Source of the DNA: a virus
Strand: one strand, 5' to 3'
IMG/VR virus record: IMGVR_UViG_3300030339_000003
Span: 124,001 to 188,000 of that record
Length of the DNA: 64,000 bases
A program made the translations under genes and the position numbers. The notes below the pieces were generated by a model. That model did not search any database. It was not told the origin of the DNA and worked only from the letters and a program-made list of their open reading frames with translations. Each line of letters starts with the position of its first letter. The first letter of the stretch is position 1. This document shows positions 34,801 to 43,752 of this stretch, one piece after another.

Positions 34801-35118
34801 ATTCAATTGCAAAATAAACGCGTAGTTTTTAATACCCTGTAAACGAAACAATTCCGCTGTACGTTTAAAGCTCATGTTCTTTGTGGTGATATCAGGCTGA
34901 GCTTGATAACGATAAAAGTCTTTTAAGAAACGTACCGTCTTAATACCACTTAAAGAATCTTCCCGGAAGTGCTGTAGAATTACCTCATCTTGGGACTTTT
35001 TGCTGGTATCGATTTCTTCCTTTAAGTCATCAACAAAGTATTTAGGCAGTTCTTCAATACCTAAGAAGCGTTGCAAATCCTTAGCAACTTTAAGTTCATC
35101 AAGTAGTGCTGGTTCCAT
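31825..35118 (-). CDS. terL: Terminase large subunit interrupted by an intein
   Basis: The open frame encodes 1097 residues, of which 183-501 are an intein; the spliced terminase would have 778. Exteins join as RQQGK (178-182) plus T502, rebuilding the Walker A motif RQQGKT. Walker B is TNFDEPG (D604, E605). The nuclease domain shows GCDTSSA (about 800), VIERNYA (about 855) and DTDGHDD (about 972), the three acidic clusters of the RNase H-like fold. The enzyme packages DNA into the procapsid by ATP-driven translocation and cuts it. The position just before structural genes and the tail sheath matches phiKZ gp25-gp30. Since the intein splits the ATP-binding site, activity needs splicing. Confidence 0.94.
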   Translation of the reverse strand: MEPALLDELKVAKDLQRFLGIEELPKYFVDDLKEEIDTSKKSQDEVILQHFREDSLSGIKTVRFLKDFYRYQAQPDITTKNMSFKRTAELFRLQGIKNYAFILQLNNPMLMGVNPRDEANLTNEQKIWITKENRENFWYHLREVVHLKEDQPFMANRGNVSFIWTYLNHITTYNIMPRQQGKAQDKRAKVRVKPLKPYDPIWKEIGDLKTGDTIIDPHGKEALINGLHYQGFKRTYEVKMSDGRKTRACPEHMWRYRTNRDCGVESWSETTTAYFLDLLKREDYTKDPIQIPLIQNVDNTNKVNDKNAYLFGALSGALNESVCICLPGVNESSLEALQALLDRDSPDTYNVVVMSNGLGIVKKDNSAFVINNDVGVPLNLLDSSISTRMELLHGILDAQGALGTDGVIVKTKNTPFMRQVQYLVRSLGGTAKFIEKINKLVITLPEAIPYFAFKDVKDIPAYPNKLFVESVLYSGDRECVCIEVNNDDSTYVTDDFIVTHNTVSVQVIDFWLTYIMGRSYKTHLITLKSDNRAQFIEAIKNIRTQMPKYLVNTTYKDKDSGTYLTYRAFGEGKANVLTISVPQQSEAAAGDLGRGLTVGTTNFDEPGYISYIMAIVDGCTPSALTEMENMRKKGLPYGINYITTPNTIKHPSGAYMYKKVMDATEWRETFFDCYSESHLVYKVIKRAPMGVKDINTASPSISMIYNYLKLGKNKNWVAKIINELGLSLSKAKIDLLLMWVEDGEDRLFDDLTREKLSENKSDALWSKEYKDSNLYMDFFITKEQLMEACKPEHNDYFLIGCDTSSAINKDACTVVVRSMVSGDTIAVGRYPLAFLDDVESIIMDLLTSINNSILVIERNYAHHMVDNLLTTMWSRGMDPFKKMFNRIYYDPVRYAKEFEEVKRVRPGSRTKEFYLRFKEMFGFVTNAQTRKDLYGLVKEAVGVTGAGIHYDKLIDELIALKIKHDRIDHDTDGHDDLVISWLLTFWFIKRVNKSIFGIPSGIELTRTRNLVAENATTVFDNPKVIEFIDAIRLRVIKLTEEYVKTNDNLLASRLEYEINKLTRLLPKDNKRVRTVDSIIEQAKVERSQRLGKQRRAA
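33616..34572 (-). other. Class 3-type intein with decayed LAGLIDADG domain
   Basis: This is the 319-residue insert of TerL, residues 183-501. It begins with Ala, which cannot start splicing in the standard way, and ends VTHN followed by Thr. Block A is seen at IGDLKTGDTIIDPHGK, block B at ACPEHMWRYR, and blocks F/G at CVCIEVN through DDFIVTHN. The class 3 'WCT' triplet is present: Trp254 two residues after the block B His252, Cys481 in block F, and Thr499 just before His-Asn. Two LAGLIDADG-like segments (YLFGALSGAL, LLHGILDAQG) lack the catalytic acidic residue, so the homing endonuclease is probably dead. Confidence 0.9.
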
Positions 35119-35138
35119 ACGTCACCCATATAGATAAA

Positions 35139-35164
35139 AGAGCTATGGCGTACGCCATAGCTCT
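35139..35164. terminator. Perfect 26-bp palindrome upstream of terL
   Basis: AGAGCTATGGCGT is followed directly by its reverse complement. It lies between the 573-residue structural gene and the terL start, where it may terminate or process the structural transcript; it also holds CTATGGCG, which has the TATG core of phiKZ late promoters. Confidence 0.55.
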
Positions 35165-35170
35165 GGGTTT

Positions 35171-36892
35171 TTATGCAGTTGTGTCAATAACAACACCTGT
35201 CATAGCGAGTTGTGCTTCATTACCTGTACCGTCTTCTTTAACCCAGCACAAGAACCCTGTTTGACCATTAACTAAGTTAATACCCACGTTCAAGTTCTTA
35301 TTCCAGTTAGCCAAAGTAATCGGCCACTTACGTCCATCAGCCAACATAAAGTAGAGCTTAGTAGGCGTAGGTGCTTTTTCTTCATTCCATTTATCGAATG
35401 AAGGAATGACAGACCAGTACAATGCAGTCAACCAATCAGCTTGATTCGTAAAGCCGTTAGTTAAATTAATTGTAGTGCCGGTATTGTTATTAACCGTTTT
35501 GGCAAACAGTGAATCATAAACCGCAGAAGCACCTTCGTACTGCACACCCCAACGACGACCCGGACCGTTCACGTTATTGTAAAGTACAATCGTGGTGGTT
35601 TGTTTATAGATCGTTGAGTTGTAAGACGAACTCACATCTCTTAACGTCAAGAGGAACGTTAATGTTTGGAGCGTGTTATAGGTGCTTGGTTTGAATACCG
35701 GAGAACTTTCACTGATACGTACTTTGCCAGTGACGTCTACGAATTCTTTACGGTCTAAGTTATAGAAGAAATGTTTTAATGACCAAATACTACCTTGTGA
35801 TTCCCAATACGGGAAGGTATAGATCTTCGGCGCATAAGCACCTTGAACGTTACCCGCAACGATATCGTAAACGCGTGTCTTACGACCGTTCACACCTGGG
35901 TTAGCGATATAGAACTGTTCATCATCAGCCAGTGTATAAACCAACGTCAATTCCGCACGTTGCCCTGGATAAGAAGGACGGAATTCATCTGTGCCGAGTA
36001 ATTGGAATTGATCACCATTAACCACACGCTCATCAATGTCACCGTTACTGTAGTGAACAGCAGCGCTAAACACAATACCTGATAAAGGTGTAGTGATAGG
36101 GAGAACAATTTTGTCCGGAGCATTCGCATCAGTAAACCATGGGCTTACTAACTCAATGTCTTTCACATAACGAACACCCAATTCACGATTACGTAAATAA
36201 GAGTTCTGTTGAATGACAATACGCTGAGAAGGTAAAATAGGCTGTTCGCCATTAAAGAATACCAGTGTCGCACGTGTACCGTTAACCAGCATGTCACTAC
36301 CCAACGTTACGCTGAATTCACTCGTAACATAAATCATTTTGTTGGTGTAGTTATTAATGGCAGCAAGTTCTACCGGGATCTTGTTAGAGATCAAATTACT
36401 GGATGCATCGTAAACCGCACTAATGATTTTAGCGCCATTATCGATATCCAGGTTTTCACCCAAGAACAAATACGCGTGTGTTGCACCGGGACGCATGATG
36501 GTCGAATCGATAGAGGCACGAGGAGGACGAACTGAATAGTCAATCCCCATAATACCTTCACCCGCCAATGGCCCGCCTTTTGTACCAAAAATAACATCTT
36601 GGTCTTCCGTGGTATCTGATTCTTCAGTTACCAATGCGCACGGTTTTAATTCTGATTTGTTCTGGTAAACTTTATAAACGTAATACCATTGCAATTCAGA
36701 ATCGTTCAAACTCCAAACCAGCCAACCTTCTTTAGGTACGACATATTTAGAGATGTCATCAGCAGGCATGGTATCTGGATCCCACACGTCACCGATAAAC
36801 ACAATGTTACGACGCAAACCTTGCCCGATGGTAGTAATATCATTAGCACCGGCAGCAAGTATGTTGCTTGTACTAGGAGAGTCATCAAACAT
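35171..36892 (-). CDS. Virion structural protein, phiKZ gp26-like by position (573 aa)
   Basis: The start at 36892 follows GAGG by 9 nt and overlaps the upstream gene by 8 nt. The protein begins MFDDSPSTSNILAAGAND and is a long beta-rich protein with many short strands and Gly/Asn turns, typical of neck or baseplate proteins. It lies between the terminase and another large beta-rich gene, as phiKZ gp26 does. Exact role unknown. Confidence 0.75.
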   Translation of the reverse strand: MFDDSPSTSNILAAGANDITTIGQGLRRNIVFIGDVWDPDTMPADDISKYVVPKEGWLVWSLNDSELQWYYVYKVYQNKSELKPCALVTEESDTTEDQDVIFGTKGGPLAGEGIMGIDYSVRPPRASIDSTIMRPGATHAYLFLGENLDIDNGAKIISAVYDASSNLISNKIPVELAAINNYTNKMIYVTSEFSVTLGSDMLVNGTRATLVFFNGEQPILPSQRIVIQQNSYLRNRELGVRYVKDIELVSPWFTDANAPDKIVLPITTPLSGIVFSAAVHYSNGDIDERVVNGDQFQLLGTDEFRPSYPGQRAELTLVYTLADDEQFYIANPGVNGRKTRVYDIVAGNVQGAYAPKIYTFPYWESQGSIWSLKHFFYNLDRKEFVDVTGKVRISESSPVFKPSTYNTLQTLTFLLTLRDVSSSYNSTIYKQTTTIVLYNNVNGPGRRWGVQYEGASAVYDSLFAKTVNNNTGTTINLTNGFTNQADWLTALYWSVIPSFDKWNEEKAPTPTKLYFMLADGRKWPITLANWNKNLNVGINLVNGQTGFLCWVKEDGTGNEAQLAMTGVVIDTTA

Positions 36893-39497
36893 GTTGAGCA
36901 ACCTCGAAATAACCTTCAATACTTAACACATTATTGAGGTAAAGTTTATTAACTTGTTTTAAGAAAGTAAATTGGTCACTGGTGACAGTCAACTTACCGA
37001 TGTTCGCGAAAGGCAAGATACCGAAATAACGTAAATCAAACTTTAACGTAATCGGGTCGTATGGTAACCACCATTTATACAACTGCACCAATTCACTGAC
37101 TGTTTGGTCGGGGTATAATTCATCAGTAGAAGGTTTAGTCGGTACCGTCAATACACCGTTTACAATTGCATTAGCAACCACATTCATAAACGGACTATAC
37201 ATCAGATATTTTTCACGCATGTTAAAGTCAACACTAATCGTCGGCTTAACCGCATACAGTGTTAGATAATCCGACACACGTTTATCTGTTGCACGACCGG
37301 CATCATACAAATAATGTTGGTCGTAGTCTTTGGCATAGTTTACCGGAGCATAGGTATGTTTAACCATGTACGGAAAACCATTTAACGGATTGTTGTAATC
37401 GTTAGGATCATTTAATTCAGATGTATTAAGTTCACCGGGTAACATCAAACGGCCATTAATAACGATGCGCGTAACACGGTCTTCACGGACATTATAACGT
37501 TTACCGTTTCCGATTACCCCACCTTCCATATAACCAAGTTCGACTTCGGTCTTAGGTTGAGTAGGATCGCTCCATTGGCCATAACAACGAACCACAACAG
37601 TTTGCGCGCCTTCGACAATGTGTTGACGGTTGTTAATAAAGATACGGCGGTCTTTAAATAACCAATCCACTTTATCAATCAATGTTTTACCATTCATGAT
37701 AACATCAATTTGCGCAAAGCTAATGGCTAGGTTCCCAGTAACTTTGGCATAAAGATCATCAAGACTAAAAGCCAGAGAGTGATCGATATGATCGATAGAC
37801 AAAGTATGGCAGAGATACACGTCGTTATAAACGATAACACCGCGTTGGTTAACTTTGTCGAGTTTATCCCAAACCAATAAGCCAGACGCATCAATATGGT
37901 ATACATCAGTTCCAGTAACATCTTTTAATGCCCCCGTAAGTTGATTAAGGACAATGCTGTAAGAACTGGTATAAACCCGGAACTCAGCTTTGTTAGTGAG
38001 TTGCAGATTTAAATTCGTTACATCATAATGAATGTTACGTGATGGTTGACCATAAATAAATTCAACCTTTGCACAACCAGTATACTTAGGCGTGATAGTT
38101 GGTTTATTTAAGATACCGTAGAAACCTAACAAATAACCATCAGCGTCGTATTCCCACACTGTACTGTCCCCGACAAATGTAACAGGAACGTCAATAGTGG
38201 TACGACCTTCGGCGACGACTCCGCTAATTGGAGATGCCGACATAGCCAATGTTTCGGCATTATAACCTAATGCTTGGTTAACGAGTTCTGTATTAATGCC
38301 ATCGTGTTTGGCACGTACATACGTCATTACCGGGCCGCCTTCTAATTCGTTAGCAGTCCATTCAGGCATAACCGAACGATCACCCGTCATTGCTTTAACA
38401 ATGTTGGTATCATCCATACGGTAAAGATATTTAATACGCTGTGATTCCCACGGCCATTGTAACGTCCACTTTGTATCACGTTCTAAAACCATGACACGCA
38501 ATGTTTGATCGTCACTAAGTTCAGGCAAACTACCGCGCTGCACTTCGATTTGATCAATAGCAATGGCCACATCAACATGAGTTAATTGACGAATTGCCTT
38601 AACGCTATTACGGTGGAAGTAAACCCCTTTACCGTTACCGTCGACCAAGTAATAATCATTGTCGTCAAAATAACGGAAAGTAAAGTCACCATCTTTAGGG
38701 GGATGTAAAATGAATTTACGCTTAGCATCTAAATCACTGTAAAAATCATTCAGTGTTTTATAGCTGTAATAAAGAACGCGTTTAATGGTAGGGTCATGCC
38801 ATATTTCAACCACATCCCCTGTGACTAATTGACTAGTAGGAGGGATAGCAGGAACCTTATAACCGTTAACAAACACACCCGTATAACCTGGACGAGATTT
38901 AATCACACTGAGACGGGTAGCGAACACGCCCAGTTCAGTTGGGTTTTCATACGTCATCGATTCAAAGACATAGGGGTTGCCAGTGTCTGCCATTGCGTTA
39001 GTTGACTTGGTAATATCCAAATCAGTCGAATAACAACGGAAGTGCATATCGTCAACAGGTAACACGTCAAAGTTATTAATGTGTTCAAACGCAATTAACA
39101 CTAACCCATCTTGTGTGCACAAGATCCAAGTCTTGGTACGCGGGTATTGACGACCTAATGTATTATAGAAGTCAACTTGAACACCACGGCGCTTTGCCAT
39201 AACAGAAGCATTAATCCATTTGTTGATTGGATTACGCGTTTTAAACAAATAGGCAAAGTTCCACATACCTGGATGAGTACCACCGGCAGTAAAGACATGA
39301 AAGCGGCGATTCCATAACGGAGTCATACGCCAAGCACCCATGTAATTAAAGTTACCGATAGCGCCTACGTCAGTAGTAATACGTTTAATACTGACTTGGA
39401 ATTGTTTATCGTTTTCGGGATTACCCCACAAAGCTTTACCCGCATAATTAACCAACGGGTTGTCATCACTTACACCACGTACGATTTCAGTTGGCAT
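36885..39497 (-). CDS. Virion structural protein, phiKZ gp27-like by position (870 aa)
   Basis: The protein begins MPTEIVRGVSDDNPLVNY; AAAGGTG precedes the ATG. It is entirely beta-rich with Tyr, Asp and Asn turns and no catalytic motif, and overlaps the 573-residue gene, so the two are coupled and probably interact. Gene order relative to terminase, sheath and tube matches the phiKZ structural block. I infer a tail or neck component. Confidence 0.76.
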   Translation of the reverse strand: MPTEIVRGVSDDNPLVNYAGKALWGNPENDKQFQVSIKRITTDVGAIGNFNYMGAWRMTPLWNRRFHVFTAGGTHPGMWNFAYLFKTRNPINKWINASVMAKRRGVQVDFYNTLGRQYPRTKTWILCTQDGLVLIAFEHINNFDVLPVDDMHFRCYSTDLDITKSTNAMADTGNPYVFESMTYENPTELGVFATRLSVIKSRPGYTGVFVNGYKVPAIPPTSQLVTGDVVEIWHDPTIKRVLYYSYKTLNDFYSDLDAKRKFILHPPKDGDFTFRYFDDNDYYLVDGNGKGVYFHRNSVKAIRQLTHVDVAIAIDQIEVQRGSLPELSDDQTLRVMVLERDTKWTLQWPWESQRIKYLYRMDDTNIVKAMTGDRSVMPEWTANELEGGPVMTYVRAKHDGINTELVNQALGYNAETLAMSASPISGVVAEGRTTIDVPVTFVGDSTVWEYDADGYLLGFYGILNKPTITPKYTGCAKVEFIYGQPSRNIHYDVTNLNLQLTNKAEFRVYTSSYSIVLNQLTGALKDVTGTDVYHIDASGLLVWDKLDKVNQRGVIVYNDVYLCHTLSIDHIDHSLAFSLDDLYAKVTGNLAISFAQIDVIMNGKTLIDKVDWLFKDRRIFINNRQHIVEGAQTVVVRCYGQWSDPTQPKTEVELGYMEGGVIGNGKRYNVREDRVTRIVINGRLMLPGELNTSELNDPNDYNNPLNGFPYMVKHTYAPVNYAKDYDQHYLYDAGRATDKRVSDYLTLYAVKPTISVDFNMREKYLMYSPFMNVVANAIVNGVLTVPTKPSTDELYPDQTVSELVQLYKWWLPYDPITLKFDLRYFGILPFANIGKLTVTSDQFTFLKQVNKLYLNNVLSIEGYFEVAQHV

Positions 39498-39506
39498 AAC
39501 ACACCT

Positions 39507-40391
39507 TTAAATGACAGGTGAAAGATCGTAGTTGTAGGAAATGTTACGAATGAAATCATCAACCAGATCGCGGTTATATTTAGGATCTAATTGAAGACCT
39601 AATGCTGTTTTGTTATATGCTTTGTTGGTTACCGCAGCATAAATAAAACCACACATCAAGAATGGACTTTCAAGCATAACACTGACTACTTTACCACCTA
39701 CACCGATATAGGTTAAACGACTGGTCATCGCAATGAAATCAGCCAAGAACAAGTTCTTTAATTTGAATAAGGTAGGTTCTTCTTTGATCGCATTTACTAA
39801 CGCAACGACATCTTTCAGATAACCAATATCATCAATAATCATCTGACTTGTATCGCGATTAATGCCAAACGCAGATTTGATGGCATTAGAAGAAACAAAT
39901 GAATGCTCATCACTGTCGTGTTCAAACACACAGTTAACGTAATGCCCGAGCACAATACGCAATGTTAAAGCTTCATTAGTATCCAGTCCATAACGGGTAG
40001 ATAACAATTGAGCTAATGCTCCGCCCACACCTTTAACACAAATAAACTTACTTGAGTTGAGTGTGGATGTCTGACCCATCGCGTAGTCTTGTTGCATATA
40101 AGCTGTCAAACGAATAATGTTTAATTCAGTCTCGTTAACAACTTTATCTTTAGTATTACGGAACTGACGTTCATCATAAACTGTTTGAGTGGTGTTGTCA
40201 TAACCTTTAAAAGTAATTGGAAGCGGAAAACGAGGAAGTCCCGTATCGTTACTATTAGTGATAGTAAACACCCCGGCTTTGGTTGTCGGCAACAAGTCAC
40301 GACGTAAAGCCAGCGTTTTTATGATTTCTTCAACATGATCTTTTACTTTTAAAGGCTTTCCGATTAGGGTATCGTAACCGTTAATAATCAT
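39507..40391 (-). CDS. Virion structural protein, phiKZ gp28-like by position (294 aa)
   Basis: The ATG at 40391 is preceded by AAGGAG, giving MIINGYDTLIGKPLKVKD. The protein is a compact alpha/beta protein with helical C-terminal half. It is divergent from the tail sheath gene and 9 nt from the 870-residue gene. By order it corresponds to phiKZ gp28, a structural protein; sequence alone does not show its job. Confidence 0.74.
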   Translation of the reverse strand: MIINGYDTLIGKPLKVKDHVEEIIKTLALRRDLLPTTKAGVFTITNSNDTGLPRFPLPITFKGYDNTTQTVYDERQFRNTKDKVVNETELNIIRLTAYMQQDYAMGQTSTLNSSKFICVKGVGGALAQLLSTRYGLDTNEALTLRIVLGHYVNCVFEHDSDEHSFVSSNAIKSAFGINRDTSQMIIDDIGYLKDVVALVNAIKEEPTLFKLKNLFLADFIAMTSRLTYIGVGGKVVSVMLESPFLMCGFIYAAVTNKAYNKTALGLQLDPKYNRDLVDDFIRNISYNYDLSPVI

Positions 40392-40519
40392 TGCCAAAAC
40401 TCCTTAATTAATTCTATGAGCCGAAAACAGTACGATAGAAGGGCTGGTATAGCTTTCACATACGATTGTGACGGCACGTCGACGCTAAATTTTGATCAAA
40501 TCCTCATGAGGAATTTTAC

Positions 40520-42655
40520 ATGGTAAGTACGGTAGCTATCGTCCCCGGCAAAGTTGAGCTGAACGGTATCCGTGATATTAGTATCCCGGATTATCAACCA
40601 GTTGCACCTTCCACGCCGATATCTTTGCCTGTCATCCATATGGTGACACCAAAAGGCGAATTAGGGACTCAGTTCATTCCAACGTCTCAGTTCAAACTTC
40701 GCTTCGGCGATGTGTTTGACGATACAACTCTTTATTATAACCCTAACTCAGTTCTGCTGAAACAGCTGACTCTGGGTGGACAAGCGCGTACTGGTATCCG
40801 TCGTCTGACTGCCAACACCGTTGTTTCTCGTATTCCATTGAGCGCATATGTTCAACAGCGCCCAGTGACTTCTTACGAGCGCGATTCAACTGGCAAGTTT
40901 AAGATTGATGCTAACGGCGACCGCATTCCTACTGGTACCGTAGATGGCCTTTATATCACCATCAAAGTCGATGACTCTGCTGTCGGTAAAGCGCCAGGCG
41001 AATTGACTGTACGTGAAATTGCAGGCGCTAACGAAGGTGATCCGTCAACTCACGTTTACCCGCTGTTTGAATTGCCAGCAGGTATTGGTGATGCGTATAA
41101 CAAAAATGGTATCCAGTTCGGTAGCCGTTCTAACGCAATAAACCAGCAGAACGTTGCAGCATTCGTCCGCGCAACAGGCGTTTATCCGTTTACCCTGCGC
41201 ATGTTCGAATCTTCTAATGCTGGCGTTCGTAGCTACGCATCTACCATTAATCAGGGTGATACTGCTTCATTGACGTTGTTTGAAACAACTTACAACAACA
41301 CCAAGTATTCCCTGAAACGTGGTGTTCAGCAGTTTACTGACCGTAAGACCAGCAATCTGGTTGACACGATCCCTACTCCGTTTACCGCACCGATTGTTTA
41401 TCAGGACAACTTAGACCTGATCGCACAGCTGCTGTATTCAGTAGAAAAACCTCTGAACACTAATCTGGTTGATACCGGTATTTATTCGTATCGTCAGATG
41501 AACCCGTTCACTTGCGTCGACCACACCGGTGTTCCTTATTACGGTATCGCAACAGATGATATCGTGACCTGGGATATGACCTATGCGGTAATGTCTCAAT
41601 TTGGTATTTCTCCATTCTTAACTGAAACCGGCGAAATGCCTGACTTCGTAACCAAGACTGTGCTGAACGACCCGTTTGGTATTTTGACTGGCGTTGAAGT
41701 TCCGATGACTGCTAAACAAGCCTGGCAGATCAATGACCAACTGACCCTGGCCGATATGGTAACTTATACCGCTTCTGCAGAAATGCAAAACGTTATGGTT
41801 AACCGTCAGTCTATGTGGTGGGACGTTGGTTACTCCATGGACACCAAAGAAAAAGCAGCTGAGCTGTTGAGTGCACGTAAAGATATCTACGTTCATTTCT
41901 GCGCAACTGTATTTGAACCGGGTGTACCTAACCTGATCGAAGACATTTATTCTCGTCTGTCACTGATCACTTCCAATGCTCGTCTGTATCCTGAGTCCGA
42001 TGTTTGGGGTACTGCTGCTCTGCGTTTCTCTGTCAACAAAATTGAAGCGATTCCGAACAGCGAAGACAACGATTGGCCAATGTCCGGTAACCTGGATCTG
42101 GCAATGAAGTGGGCTCAAGCAGGCGGTAATGATACCGGTATCTTCCGTGTGTCTATGTCTCCTGACCATGGCGATTATCGTATCCTCGATACCATGCATT
42201 CTCCAAACATCACGTTTGAAGAAGATTTGATCGGTGCTGTTGGTCTGGAACTCGGTGGTATCACACTGCGTCCATACGACACTGGCGTTTACTTCCGTCC
42301 AGCGTTACCAACTGGTTATGCTACTTCAGTTGACTCTGTGCTGAAAGATCAGGTTCCTGCAATCATCTGTATTGCCATCGAAAAGATTGCGCAATCCAAA
42401 TGGGGCCTGGTGTGTGGCGATTCTACTATCACTTCTGATAACTACGCGTCTATTGTTAAAGATGCAATCGAAATCGATGTGCGTGATAATTTGGGCGGCT
42501 ATGTGAAAGTTAACGTAGTGACTTCTTACAACGAAACAGAAGTAGGTGGTCTGGCTAAGTTGAAAGTCATTGCGTATTGCTATTTCAATAAAGCTAAATA
42601 CATGATGGAATTCGATCTGTTCGCGGATAACATCAATAACTACACTGCGGCTTAA
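40520..42655 (+). CDS. Contractile tail sheath protein
   Basis: A 711-residue protein beginning MVSTVAIVPGKVELNGIR. The N-terminal start on a VxVPGxxVxI-type strand, the PKGELG segment, the long variable middle and the C-terminal conserved part (DGDQ-free, with repeated beta strands near GYVKVNVVTSYNETEVGG) fit phage tail sheath proteins, and the length is close to phiKZ gp29 (about 700). Codon use is that of a highly expressed gene. It is followed at 13 nt by the tail tube gene, the universal sheath-tube order of contractile phages. In the virion it forms the contractile outer tail. Confidence 0.88.
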   Translation: MVSTVAIVPGKVELNGIRDISIPDYQPVAPSTPISLPVIHMVTPKGELGTQFIPTSQFKLRFGDVFDDTTLYYNPNSVLLKQLTLGGQARTGIRRLTANTVVSRIPLSAYVQQRPVTSYERDSTGKFKIDANGDRIPTGTVDGLYITIKVDDSAVGKAPGELTVREIAGANEGDPSTHVYPLFELPAGIGDAYNKNGIQFGSRSNAINQQNVAAFVRATGVYPFTLRMFESSNAGVRSYASTINQGDTASLTLFETTYNNTKYSLKRGVQQFTDRKTSNLVDTIPTPFTAPIVYQDNLDLIAQLLYSVEKPLNTNLVDTGIYSYRQMNPFTCVDHTGVPYYGIATDDIVTWDMTYAVMSQFGISPFLTETGEMPDFVTKTVLNDPFGILTGVEVPMTAKQAWQINDQLTLADMVTYTASAEMQNVMVNRQSMWWDVGYSMDTKEKAAELLSARKDIYVHFCATVFEPGVPNLIEDIYSRLSLITSNARLYPESDVWGTAALRFSVNKIEAIPNSEDNDWPMSGNLDLAMKWAQAGGNDTGIFRVSMSPDHGDYRILDTMHSPNITFEEDLIGAVGLELGGITLRPYDTGVYFRPALPTGYATSVDSVLKDQVPAIICIAIEKIAQSKWGLVCGDSTITSDNYASIVKDAIEIDVRDNLGGYVKVNVVTSYNETEVGGLAKLKVIAYCYFNKAKYMMEFDLFADNINNYTAA

Positions 42656-42668
42656 TTAAGGAATCGTA

Positions 42669-43568
42669 ATGGCTGATAGTAACTATATCCACCGTACGAA
42701 CGAGACACTGCTCGGTAAAAGTGATCCGTTTGTACAGGGCATGGGACTGGAAAACCGTCCTGTTGTTAACCCCGCTTTAGGCGGGGTAGGTTCTTACACG
42801 CACAACGTGTTCGAATACCTGAACGTGCAACCGCACATCCAGCAGCAAGCTTATTGCATCGTGTTGTCAACGCCTAACCTGTTCAGCAAATTGCCGGCGG
42901 GTACTCGTTTACACTCAATGTGTAAAGCATTCTTCGAAAACCGTTCTCTGAAATTCGAAGGCTTGTCAGATCGTACTGAATTCGAATACGCTGACGTTAC
43001 CTGGACTGGTCACAAGTTGTCCTTCCCTACTGGTGCAACGCGTACGCTGGGTGCTGTTACGCACTCTACCTATGATATCGAAGGTGAAGCATTCCGCTTC
43101 CTGTTCGAAGCATGGGGTAACTGGTGTATCATCAACTCTGATACTCAGATGGCAAACGCTGTAACACTGGCTGACCCAGGCGACATGCTGCTCGATGACA
43201 TTTCCGTGTCTTGTATCTATTTCGATACTACACGTAACGGTCGTGACATTTCTTCTGCCCAGTTAATGGTCGGTATGATGCCACGTTCTAAAGTGAACAT
43301 CGAAATGCGTCGTGACAAAAACGAAGCTGGCAACATGCGTAATATCGATATGGAGTTCACCGGTCTGGTTGAATCCAATACGTACGCTGTTAAACAGATC
43401 GCGCGTTCGTTCCTGGCACGTATGCCTTGGTTCAACCCATCTGGTCAGCAAGCTCCATCTGCGTTTATGAACCGTACCGCAATCCTGGAATCTATCACTG
43501 ATACCGGCTTGCTGGAAACCATGTCTCTGCAGAAAGCTAAAATTGTTTCTCCAACATACATCGGTTAA
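42669..43568 (+). CDS. Tail tube protein
   Basis: The 299-residue product begins MADSNYIHRTNETLLGKS, directly downstream of the sheath gene (AAGGAATCGTA before the ATG), and is followed by a strong terminator. It is beta-rich with one longer helix and shows high-expression codon use. Position and size match phiKZ gp30, the inner tube inside the sheath. The assignment rests mainly on order. Confidence 0.82.
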   Translation: MADSNYIHRTNETLLGKSDPFVQGMGLENRPVVNPALGGVGSYTHNVFEYLNVQPHIQQQAYCIVLSTPNLFSKLPAGTRLHSMCKAFFENRSLKFEGLSDRTEFEYADVTWTGHKLSFPTGATRTLGAVTHSTYDIEGEAFRFLFEAWGNWCIINSDTQMANAVTLADPGDMLLDDISVSCIYFDTTRNGRDISSAQLMVGMMPRSKVNIEMRRDKNEAGNMRNIDMEFTGLVESNTYAVKQIARSFLARMPWFNPSGQQAPSAFMNRTAILESITDTGLLETMSLQKAKIVSPTYIG

Positions 43569-43590
43569 ACAAAAAAAAATAAAGATAACA

Positions 43591-43620
43591 ATAACTCCTA
43601 CCCGTGAGGGTAGGAGTTAT
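43591..43620. terminator. Terminator after tail tube gene (shared family)
   Basis: A 13-bp perfect stem (ATAACTCCTACCC with its complement) and a GTGA loop, between the tube gene (plus) and a short minus-strand gene. The arm ACTCCTACCC is shared with 18706, 21207 and 46112. Confidence 0.85.
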
Positions 43621-43638
43621 ATATTGTTTATGTATTTA

Positions 43639-43719
43639 TTAATTACAGAACTTATTGACGAATTTTCTAACATAATAAACAATGACCGCTGCCAAAATTA
43701 ATATCAAAATTATTTTCAT
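43639..43719 (-). CDS. 26-residue single-span membrane protein
   Basis: Reads MKIILILILAAVIVYYVRK and then FVNKFCN: an N-terminal membrane helix with a short basic tail, expected to insert with the tail in the cytoplasm. AAAGGTG lies 4 nt before the ATG. It lies 33 nt below the 176-residue membrane protein gene, so they are probably co-expressed from the promoter at 44325. Confidence 0.55.
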   Translation of the reverse strand: MKIILILILAAVIVYYVRKFVNKFCN

Positions 43720-43752
43720 TTAACACCTTTCTTATTATAGGGTAAGAGTAAA

